DNA from: an uncultured Clostridia bacterium
GTDB taxonomy: Bacteria; Bacillota; Clostridia; Lachnospirales; CAG-274
Direction: 5' to 3'
Assembly: GCA_947630725.1 (NCBI GenBank)
Contig: CANRIS010000002.1
Coordinates: 124,001 to 188,000, forward strand
DNA: 64,000 nt
In this document: positions 61,801 to 64,000 of the stretch, piece after piece
Position numbering within the stretch: position 1 is the stretch's first letter
Layout: each line of letters begins with the position of its first letter
Position numbers and translations under genes: made by a program
Notes under the pieces: generated by a model
Told to the model about the DNA's origin: nothing
The model's database searches: none
The model's input: the letters and a program-made list of their open reading frames with translations, nothing else

Positions 61801-61876
61801 CGAAAGCCCCTCTGCGTACGCCGCCATGATTTTTTTTGCATAAAAGTTCAGCAAAAAAGCAGTATATTACATTCAT
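40850..61876 (-). CDS. Giant (7008 aa) secreted SLH-anchored repeat protein (adhesin-like)
   Basis: Single ORF, SD aggagg before ATG; signal peptide ending VTVYAEG; SdrD-B-like module (VWYDANQNGSHDEDEKPIEGAIV); pilin/T-antigen-like domains (YVYNLREL...GITYDNKTYRIHIKV); many InlB/Flg_new modules (GYVFMGWE..., GYTFSGW); three C-terminal SLH repeats (ISGYGDGTVRPNADISRAEVA, FDPNAPVTRAEFAAV, ISGYGDGSFRPENNITRAEAV). Confidence 0.95.
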   Translation of the reverse strand: MNVIYCFFAELLCKKNHGGVRRGAFGRRLSFVALTLGVLFCAFFSCVTVYAEGSREIIQTSIDNAKALGVKDPEGSDASAIARWSIRSSDSANSTFMGVATQQKMKFYAYEGEVVLIASSSVGKDVDVIIHLPNGSSENIDLGTDRTTEMASNELLKTDTNRGADEYAKTVKPGTGQILNRAAEKAGPKGVKMPKGDGTYEDAISGEDAFTPYVYEIKHSGIYEVEFKADNCGKYKAGASGLNYDRYPLSYSDEFYSSGSTVHAWDITVAKKSNDEYLAVNGRVWADAFSLQTNGSDASGIYANLYAVTRDGYIWKFGLNGCKPYTISFYSNSRGNIGSGTNASAYHSVHSPLANYTAFDFYKNLKDKNGNPDGVYILGPDNEVTDIDSPYHMFFNYPDTSMPESIILTKPKDIGKITSLRYDGRTGEDSEDKGNEDGYSGVGGYFEIGTDGVSSYQIVIDMSNMYAKKYHNENKESCTDAVYQDDAICLSVEGDENFIYQDPKDSKWYSIRTTDKSKRHPSNENGEKLEDLIIYEPITKPANLDSDYKSLGKVMLGNAAVDGKTDRIKWNGRDHYGRILPIGTYFGDTGRGTVYVQAKAGEIHFPLCDVERAQNGFSIWLENAPDWMKKAPNGDDLDLTEQIKSRSKLYFNNLDESLLRDFCGVNIVPTADNGSKWGNANMAWVWNLPRNISISAAGQKSSNAEKTNRQWVEGEAVFEDKSLDGVPSYEYSGAGKGSVDDRVLTKNAAVATSDGIDHGIADMWSYAISNKESDKFYLKDEIQLDNYANHRIITGFVYLDTPKTTTGTYDKTTDDRELPLAEVTARYGDFSPTAGALSNLVNRIAGGYTNEYTTTTNTNGYYSIPIDMNYFSAGADKKEVEITVKYIDPNMSNKDADHTTYKVTTLGTAGTADRKYAQTSGGAANISVQTIDLGTIKADLREIYADNVGYTYSNSKNLLIEDTWEPEALKDITLSSKFKIVGVLESVAEAYEGGDTTPEEIEAKNKYFEEHAFVVPFPEVSVDAALGGIFTTTDLPGCIFKADGTNGEDIVYRVIQIKEGTYETKIEHTPDHPYYGDEVLYDYWHFTNSIVPSTFIETVWYDANQNGSHDEDEKPIEGAIVTIAKRNETTQIYGGDEEGESRYYDAFEHAPDYKSASEVGDLKRIGNSDVLETDANGQVELKGMIAGHYRVTVTLPKGSVYNSATQTSDKKEDANGTIEASETAAKVTQYIDIGVGKIDESSQKAEVGYGFMGGLGIKKIINIAGYSPDETIQGYIQNELFRFELQLKGKPQGTEEGDKVKVTTETFNTNITTGAEGPAEDGDKVIDFTQIDGTDIWKSDFELKSGERITIPNIKANTEYSLWEYDNNNNTSSEEKADKNGSSTETDNLTYMPKGYSLANIFANNKYRYGSTPITSRTVFINYVNEYKPIAVEGYGSDGSGADSVEDGSGGNKGKFDKYDKDKNIDKGLEIKAKIKIESTAKKVDGYLNERKFEEGDKFKLLLEPVDDAPAFSVSGGDKDNKPGKSIELSADDENIGKEILELAFDDGTYAEFTTEKKDDKGETQPYSYILREARPFYDDFYTEDNDKAAIPGLTYSTEQYRMDVYVKDIYQQLEISEVKWYKQNGDGGWKELTDPANEIVFTNTFNPYNISIPLTGTKVLNTEVKDVGLEDLPPFSFNVELIGRRLRNSEKDEWATCVAPVPSKVDGSGNLTLKVDPAADPVRSATIDFGSLTFSEKDAGEDVESAMLYKYKVVENEPSEDYTKGERKDGVVYDQNEPRYIYIRVYKVLTGTDDGQVQTINVEMCDEDGRPLDTAGESLTFTNSYSAETTFDVGNIVDEYPDLGLKFKKTVEGKYASGNDRGILEGDNFRFMIEPVDGAPTINDKEDGKVTNILEYTAKEDIPGGSVILPNNDGGTDTGATITFTQTGEYVYNLRELNPLRDVTAGFNAIPGITYDNKTYRIHIKVDNAEDKDGKYKGNLTAEITKVAEVSGGEENTVVYEKGTPADSENTYGIVFTNIYNSEEYDVQLRGQKVLESSDPTVDLLTIAEENDLKDGFSFKLTAEGRAQLKNSTVETAPTDFKPYPDQPMPDGLDGEGAKTVHNIIKDVDGSVISSDIVDFGSIKFTLEDGVGATENTPYLYRYLVDEDEKEMEGIKGVTPVDPEGKVYVYYKVYTQKVYDVDNPDNDDVDHIVVTRCNEKGESLPSSEYEFTVTNKYTAGRVAYHANGGTGVGVTVDESGCFRYSTHYYDSEEKIPYENIFKIEDTEDGSGSIIQGAKSLIRKENQVVVGWSTARQDKVFAEDPGYLTDGGVLISEDYNGLVMPKWDNSQEPKNLTIYVVWAEDYNNNMVPDYNERGVINYYNKTTVSAEDMPDNQSVLQNNDETLSENIPKASGYLFLGWTTDKKDTPMTSEPVTDPEKSGEAGYLSDFYLPEAVFHTGQYDETSDRSMPYVDELYAVWANDYNGDGVADYYQVRYDAGDAAESVDSDSMPTDNGTYRAGELVSISETEPKWAGHVFMGWKRTNLKAVEDENLYLYDATINYFSKSDELDVLTAQWETDELGGEPSGGDGIPDRYQKKITFNVVGGTWDDGETTKTIWVPLKNEDGNYSIDGSGTYDIPESTPDEGFEGGSWGINVPDGTAKNTSEMTYVYTYDPIIPEVWYNSYSEGMPPSMTEEPDRLPYGHSIKIDPDGGTWKGDSEEKTLGVTENITLDDPVWEGHMFMGFVSSKNEEEPAEPENLEYTYTAQWLEDENNDNIPDVYQKKVTFEVENGTWVETGNSDPITKYAELKDVYGKWSASGSGTVTAPEPQPGAEMLGGSWEPYFSGTVTGSDPITYTYTYYGKDSILISYNRYTEGRGISADSRVSDPVSNGDNIQLDLSEGEWAEGVDISDKIENITENKDIPDPIKDGCVFLGWKKETGTDGCRYKYTAMWEEDKNGDNIPDRYQKAVTFKVKNGTWSDDGKDPITVYAELKENGAANGAWSESGSGTVVVPTGMKPDEGFDKGAWDEGFEPVVDSMGTATAVVTGSEPEEFTYTFDVKRYRVIYDLSEGRPAEDKDAGYYAPEDVPVNSEINLKDAPVRDGYIFISWRDSIVNTVQRQPGDSYTVTADVVFFAEWEPDRNNDGILDKYQKMVKFTILNGYWDSKDAREKLYYVTLLDDEGNPSVNGKATLGTYTDDENVAKGYVIPDVSKASPEYDPARVDGEGKWLGKDPTGYVIDNKSPMETIFTYAFIAEIEGYVNIYYNEFIQDGGRPRASVQSIQKGKTISVVLGGGSGRYGGTLYTDYTSAIVLTANGDINLEDPTRDGYVFMGWEKKDGTEGVEYSFEAIWRADTNKDGIPDMYQKVVTLQIRNGNWNVRLDDKYNVVESGGTEYTNQDIVEWVELFDDETARWSQTGSGSLPYVPSSMTPDSGYASGDWITGFSPVVTGNEPVTYTFVYYPIGDRNVTYNEYVEGKVPDGAVDTVDANNYIVVDLEGGSWTDPDGGEHSTDEDIYIKVDDNKLLANPTKPGNLFMGWKSEALVGETYGDERAAVEYRYTAQWEPDVKGGFTESGEPAADGVPDRYQKLIIFKVVNGKRTDVGIDHALNRRYVWETVEHQYVDLTDGDGKWSESGSATVIVPKLMVPDERYVNSGDWTNSSGGVITSPPEVINGDTFDEKNNVFTFTFHYGGHKVEYDLQGGTAVAGTESQYEEKILAVTPPTLEGKAETVMPPAPTLADNVFEGWEVVAGDGAGKVYQPGDSVTITKDTKFKAKWTDDINNDGVADKYQKKITYHIENGTWSDGTKEDLTEYVNLYQIDGRTPAGDGRGKLANVPVGMRPDEGYVLGTWDISDLKNGYVVSGNTDLTFTYSYTYNSFTLEYDLNGGEGKEDEDYSTKRNLRYLQRVYAAAAPTLTGKSFMGWSDGINTYYPRDEVIITGDTVLTAKWSDEGADKNTYIIEYYTEGLNGRYVKADGLTKEQEDFVGAYVTADTDYTGSERYYEFNEELSEISGIVTGAGRDKLTLKLYYSRMAYDVNYDLNGGEPQAGYEYPEEKVKYGGSINMPVAPIRDGYTFSGWCLSKDGNGRLYDPGESVEITNDCTYYAVWKENERSLIIQVFDDYNNDGVYGGEGAIVAVPVENIRLYKGEETDPIAENIGEHKDGGGVVYEKLSSGEYRIEITIDGANDMFDRFTGVGYALGGEIGSPDAAANLTGGTLKISHSITLPSDNYNGVIRYGITRPYDVIYNLNGAPSTVDFREGFVPDSDYAYHEGDGEYYTDGARAYDGIVSLAKASDIVGFNKGDDVYVDAAGVEHRFLGWSTKPDAEEADDGLITNGSGYCMPEHNLEVYAVWDDPFNDVMLRFDANDGAFSTEGGAETVWPEGTLNHTLRLGRNTVINLNNEPEGDIKTYFPRADEITRDKAVFVGWTLTKISEPVTDYATIKDALIGDMTVSESCTVYAVWAKDVGGRLVDINGVGCDKINSDDHEECAHGDLIYHESDGIPDYQQVFYDINLPVGITADSFGGSLSRETSLFDINGRRYLSLDDYTDSDRNNIYAKDKDVPVGELTERVYIRSSSLKVKNYAFMGWCLNDPSGNSDTLRYAGSGNTLGNPYKFDKSPGRNDTLYAIWRPVTAAVVTVRLYDDKNGNRKFDLRNEDFINNFEINDIMEVTISPDAAGYTDPTCDDTNAAIDAVSDYEHFEDTSGQITISGLEPLYYEFVLTLKDREDDGANERYVLRPYITYSAYAGDDIPIYRMPFRKSKSGDSYVDYDGNIIDINEEENIRIRYNALEGASGVLYVPVTEGYSVSYDRNGAPETTVIPEPDNRKYKDDDVTVKSLDVSYYTDENGVKHNFLGWNTDKYGDGRTYAPGETLKMGTEDVTLYAMWSEETYKVNYYINDVLDTDETNVVDKDFRDRSYSFGDTAALWMPANSESLPERTDEKAVFVGWTDDETKSDEIYAEMPPVGTLITSELIPNGDVNVYAVWAEDIDGDNRPDYADDMHLVKYHSNGGFPAPADGIFFVDYTQYRLPGQSADILSVEEGKQRVQRDGAVLVGFGTDRHEDLIYDKATEEKLAAESVVFENEDIIVFALWAADKNGDGTPDYDEDTYTFRYNANGGDGVVPDEIGGLLNGESLSLSSGEDLIPPAGGVFVGWSLNRYESLAVQSPTDLLDSIYTVDAENDADDDGIINAYAVWAADADGDLRPDYSQVVYDKNTADDVEGMPTDSNRYETGDRVTVSKNVPERENYVFTGWRLNSSNMIYDGNSAANTFTKNRFLDTLYALWENDINGDNIPDKNQRWIRYDLNGGQAADGISYDDRLITVGESVAAAGAPSRDKYTFTSWKDADGNEYAPGVDIVVEKDITLTAQWLPDQTPLEPISSAYKVLHYLQQPDGTYELYETEFPLFGETGTVVRAVGKAETGAEGYEGFRLNEALSTVSGTVSMPVTENGELVVLTLNMYYDIAEDFNVRYDLSGGTPVDGVDYSDRTVKRGEDITILPAPSLDGKKFSCYRDGSGREYKPGDITAVTRDMNLKAIWDDDINGDDIPDKFQRHIIFNVVGGIWSDGSVSKDIWVNLYAGDGTSYDENGRGRYTPPTDYSPLNGYEGGRWDDPEPSGVVNADTDAEVVYVYRYTPMDGPEIDYNKEPEGGNDPEPDRKPVVYNDIIIVNPNGGDWIAPNGTIYSGYETAVIEITDEEIRISDPEERDDFIFVGWRVTEGKAGSNIRYIFTAVWEIDRDSDGIPDKYQKSITFRVINGTWADGSREPISAKVSLTADGTADGKWSETGYADISGIIPENMKPNENFGHGAWVDEPAAKVRGTDAYTYTYIFYPLDGSDIEYKQPDPSGGKDPEINDIPVDYGSKVEFVSEGGLWTDPNGNAHNDADKGFDVTVEISENNNLKVEDPVWDGHKFMGWDVQSGEGGADLIFRAKWAADSKGGSDPDTGDGIPDNCQRLMIFKVENGSWSDGTTDPIEHWVTLYDKGLWSDSGDSVGIAEIPYGMEPFDGYEGGSWYSQPPVRIGSDFINGTEYTYGFTEIIDQFEVSYDPNGGTPVDGVDYGSFKVKDGSVIKALPAPVYDSHVFTGWSDGERVYKPGDEITVTKDIVLTAVWDDDMADYKVCYLLEKLDGSYECVDEVILSGIVGSEVTAEEKEYEGYALNRELSVVSGRVYTNFNEGEGDLMLTLRLYYDLDGFAVSYDLKGGIPVTGAEYDRIVKGGDSITIAPMPELSDYVFMGWSFKGSLYQPGETFVVNEDTKFVARWEIDVKGGGPDGIPDRYQKWVIFKVLNGTWDGGGKDDISHLVQLFDEFGNWSENGSAVVEVPSGMTPDYGYEGGDWIGKAPDMIESGSALITGSPYTDAVYTYGFGKIDNPNISYNEANDGRFPAGADVEVNYGAKVRVDPNGGVWRDCFTPTDLVIEQSCIFEDPERDEYVFMGWERDVCEEEGIDWIFTAQWYADKYADGDDPDKPDGVPDIYQKRIYFDVVNGTWDGHDNKEKYIYVTLTLGGVLDTNGSAILTAPEGMVPDYGYTGGSWDVEPPLVVSGRETEKYTYTFEPFIVGYKTEHYLQKLDGSYELESVDSFSAQVGSRAEAEPKTYEHYKYNTSKSYSWGNVDEDGSLKFMLYYDLNTYKLGYDLNGGSAVAENDYSDEYHRYSEEITVKAAPERSGYVFNGWNNGTKKLMPGDKFVIAGDTVLTASWLTNGGSGGSSGGGGGGGATVYRLTYVSNGGTEYPSETYSRGTEVRLNKIPERTGYSFTGWYSDAELKIPVTSVVMNSDKRVYAGWNGGGSGYGGESTAADVPDTSGGSVPSGLNGSDHMSYISGYGDGTVRPNADISRAEVAMIFFRLLNEDLRNEHITSTNSFNDVSENAWYAEAVSTLSALDIIYGRDNGGFDPNAPVTRAEFAAVCARFDSNTSKTVTAFDDISGHWAEAEINRAAARGWISGYGDGSFRPENNITRAEAVSLINRVLKRIPESEEDLLDGMITFTDNADKNSWYYIAVQEAANSHNYTLTDDAHEKWTSLRNTQK
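41530..55200 (-). repeat. Protein-level tandem modules of the giant protein (InlB/Flg_new-like plus DxNxDxIPDxYQK-type modules); boundaries approximate
   Basis: Recurring EDKNGDNIPDRYQKAVTFKVKNGTWSDDGKD...GSGTVVVPTGMKPDEGFDKGAW and GYxFxGW...G...Y motifs. Confidence 0.85.
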
Positions 61877-61881
61877 TTTAA

Positions 61882-61922
61882 CAACCTCCTTTTAATTTTA
61901 TAAAAATCTTTTATGGAGGTTG
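61882..61922 (-). promoter_or_regulatory. Candidate SD-sequestering hairpin in the leader of the giant gene
   Basis: Minus strand CAACCTCC - ataaaagatttttataaaattaaaa - GGAGGTTG; right arm contains the SD. Confidence 0.65.
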
Positions 61923-61930
61923 CTTAGATA

Positions 61931-61939
61931 CCCCCCCCC
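61931..61939. repeat. Homopolymeric C9 (G9 on minus) tract upstream of the giant gene
   Basis: ataCCCCCCCCCacatg in the sequence. Confidence 0.9.
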
Positions 61940-62047
61940 ACATGTATTTTTGTTTATAGCCAATGTGTACGCAGCTTCTGCGCATCACAAAGTCAATAGT
62001 CCACCAGTTCTGTTGATCAGAAATATTATATAATATTTTACAGACTG

Positions 62048-62239
62048 TCAAAGAAGTCCCTTATCTCTTGCAAGATTTTCTATGCTTCTGTCATAGGTCG
62101 CTTCGGCTTCAACCGAGAAAAAGCATCCCGGCACACCTTCATTATTGTCCCTGTGGTACGCTACGCAGGCGCAGCATTTACCGTGCCTTGGGCAGTCATA
62201 AGTACAGGGGCATGGTCTTTTGTTGTCACAACCGATCAT
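62048..62239 (-). CDS. Small Cys-rich DUF6485-like protein
   Basis: MIGCDNKRPCPCTYDCPRHGKCCACVAYHRDNNEGVPGCFF; SD agggag before ATG 62239; longer ORF start at 62296 less likely. Confidence 0.75.
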   Translation of the reverse strand: MIGCDNKRPCPCTYDCPRHGKCCACVAYHRDNNEGVPGCFFSVEAEATYDRSIENLARDKGLL

Positions 62240-62316
62240 TCTGATTTCTCCCTTTTTATATAATTTGTCAAAAGCTTTTATTTCATATATTGACATTTTT
62301 CTTTATGAGCATTATA

Positions 62317-62347
62317 ATTATAACACGTTCACCTATGAACAAGTCAA
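62317..62347 (-). promoter_or_regulatory. Predicted MerR-type promoter for the DUF6485-like gene
   Basis: Minus strand TTGACT - 19 nt - TATAAT with dyad GTTCA-tagg-TGAAC in the spacer. Confidence 0.65.
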
Positions 62348-62366
62348 TAGTCGGGAGTGATTTTTA

Positions 62367-63218
62367 TTGAAAAAGTTTTTTACCATAGGTCAGGTCTGCA
62401 AATGCTGCGGCATTTCACGTTCGACTATTCTGCGTATGGAGAACAGAGGGCTTTTGTCTCCTGCGCACGTCGATGAAAATACAGGGTATCGCTATTATGA
62501 TATTTATAATGTAACAAAGGTCTTGCATATTCAAATGTTTCTGAATATGGGACTTACTTATGACGACGCATATTCGTACTATGCGTCAGTAGGCAATTCG
62601 CCCGAGATACTTGCCACCCTCGAAAACCGTCTTGCGATTGTTACAAAAGCATATGAGGAAATGAAGCTGAGAATGGACAATAAACAGCACCTTAAACTGG
62701 AAATTATAACTCTGCCCGAATATGTCTGTTATCAAAGAGAATTTAAGGGTGCGACTTGGGGCGAAAAATACCGTGATATGTATAACCTTTTCGGCGAGGT
62801 TATAGAAAAGGGTTACAGGCCGCTTATATCGGAACGGCTTTTTACTGTAAGTAAATACAATGGCGGGCATAAGAAAGAAAGCGAAAACGCTTATATTTGC
62901 TGTGTGCCGCTTGAACCGTCCTGCGCTGATGCCGACACTGTGTTCCATCCAAGCTGTACGGCGGTTTCTATGCTGTGCTATGGAAACGAAAAAACCGCAA
63001 AAAAGGCGCATGCCGAGCTTGATGAAAGGATCCTCGCTCTCGGTCTGAAACCTAAAGGCTATATACTTGGTATGGGTATTGTAAGCGGTTATACCGGCAA
63101 AGAATTTTCGCAGGAAAATTATGTATCACGCCTTATCGTCCCCATCGAGGATTTAGACAATGAAGAAATTGACAGGCTGAACAGAAGCGGATTGATTAAA
63201 AACATATCATGGAGCTGA
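62367..63218 (+). CDS. MerR-family regulator with GyrI-like effector domain
   Basis: FTIGQVCKCCGISRSTILRMENRGLLSPAHVDENTGYRYYD; TTG start. Confidence 0.9.
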   Translation: MKKFFTIGQVCKCCGISRSTILRMENRGLLSPAHVDENTGYRYYDIYNVTKVLHIQMFLNMGLTYDDAYSYYASVGNSPEILATLENRLAIVTKAYEEMKLRMDNKQHLKLEIITLPEYVCYQREFKGATWGEKYRDMYNLFGEVIEKGYRPLISERLFTVSKYNGGHKKESENAYICCVPLEPSCADADTVFHPSCTAVSMLCYGNEKTAKKAHAELDERILALGLKPKGYILGMGIVSGYTGKEFSQENYVSRLIVPIEDLDNEEIDRLNRSGLIKNISWS

Positions 63219-63225
63219 ATCACAG

Positions 63226-63271
63226 AAAAAGGGAGAATATCGGTTCAAAAAAACGTATGCTCTCCCTTTTT
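63226..63271. terminator. Convergent terminator
   Basis: aaaaagggaga ... tctccctttttt-type stem between convergent genes. Confidence 0.7.
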
Positions 63272-63300
63272 ATATTTCTGATGTTTTGTCGGAATATTCG

Positions 63301-63819
63301 TCAGAGCTTTTCTGGCTCGGGATAATCAACTCCGAAGGTCTCGGCAGTTATTTTAGCGATTTTTTGTTCATTTATAGGCCTGTCTCTGAAGTCGGTAGGT
63401 GTTTCGGCTATTTTGTCCACTATGTCCATGCCCTCCGTCACCTTTCCGAAAGCGGCATATTGGCCGTCAAGATGAGGAGCGTCCTTGTGCATTATAAAAA
63501 ACTGTGAGCCTGCCGAATGGGGGTTTGCAGCTCTCGCCATAGAAAGCACCCCTGCCGTATGCTTAAGAGTGTTTTTGTATCCTGCCGAATCAAATTCGCC
63601 TTTTATGGTATATCCGGGGCCGCCCGTGCCTGTGCCGAGAGGACAGCCGCCCTGTATCATAAAGCCCTCTATTACTCTGTGAAATATAAGTCCGTCATAG
63701 AAGCCCTTATTTATAAGGCTCAGAAAATTTCTCACCGTGTTGGGGGCAATTTCGGGAAAAAGCTCCGCCTTAATAACATCGCCCGATTCAAGCTCTATGG
63801 TTATGACAGGGTTTGACAT
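63301..63819 (-). CDS. Cyclophilin-type peptidyl-prolyl cis-trans isomerase
   Basis: FYDGLIFHRVIEGFMIQGGCPLGTGTGGPGYTIKGEF, AGSQFFIMHKDAPHLDGQYAAFGKV. Confidence 0.96.
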   Translation of the reverse strand: MSNPVITIELESGDVIKAELFPEIAPNTVRNFLSLINKGFYDGLIFHRVIEGFMIQGGCPLGTGTGGPGYTIKGEFDSAGYKNTLKHTAGVLSMARAANPHSAGSQFFIMHKDAPHLDGQYAAFGKVTEGMDIVDKIAETPTDFRDRPINEQKIAKITAETFGVDYPEPEKL

Positions 63820-63878
63820 TGTTTTATCTTCCTTTCGATTTTCGATGTACGCCGTGCAAAGGTTCCCAAAAAAGGGGG

Positions 63879-64000
63879 TTATTTTGCCACGATATTAAGA
63901 ATTTTGTTCTTTACATAAATTTCTTTTATGATATTCTTTCCGTCAAGAAACTTCTTGACTCCTGCCGCCTCGTGAGCCTTTGACTTTACGCTTTCTTCGT
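63879..64000 (-). CDS. leuS: Leucyl-tRNA synthetase C-terminus (partial, 5' part outside window)
   Basis: Minus translation EESVKSKAHEAAGVKKFLDGKNIIKEIYVKNKILNIVAK stop, typical LeuRS C-terminal tail. Confidence 0.75.
   Translation of the reverse strand, partial: EESVKSKAHEAAGVKKFLDGKNIIKEIYVKNKILNIVAK

Overview
This window looks like Clostridia (Firmicutes) chromosome: a complete spoIIIAA-AH sporulation operon, an NAD-linked HydABC-type [FeFe] hydrogenase and SLH-anchored surface proteins. The pectin-esterase fusion, SLH anchoring and giant repeat protein recall pectin-specialist gut clostridia such as Monoglobus, but that placement is inference only. Most genes lie on the minus strand. In order the window holds: a truncated secreted pectinesterase (CE8) plus GDSL/rhamnogalacturonan-acetylesterase-like fusion with a divergent MerR regulator; an NlpC/P60-like protein; housekeeping genes (YigZ, CvpA, YkvI-like, YabE/3D, TatD, MetG); Rrf2 plus hydrogenase; spoIIIA; a divergent SpoIIQ-like M23 protein split across two frames; a lipoprotein; threonine aldolase; a polysaccharide cluster; a compact type IV pilus cluster; Ogt; HIT; a 7008-aa SLH-anchored repeat protein; a DUF6485-like Cys-rich protein with a divergent MerR; a cyclophilin; and the leuS 3' end. 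Main leads: (1) a candidate programmed -1 frameshift (A_AAA_AAT slippery site, 6-nt spacer, 10-bp stem) joining a membrane anchor to an M23 domain beside spoIIIA, with back-to-back SigE-like and SigF-like promoters; (2) a poly-G tract and a Shine-Dalgarno-masking hairpin upstream of the 21-kb gene; (3) compact multi-hairpin intergenic elements at 16.1, 21.2-21.5 and 21.8 kb; (4) two MerR-type promoters with 19-bp spacers and central dyads; (5) the repeat architecture of the giant protein. I saw no rRNA, tRNA, CRISPR array or transposase gene. All calls come from reading the sequence; no searches were run.
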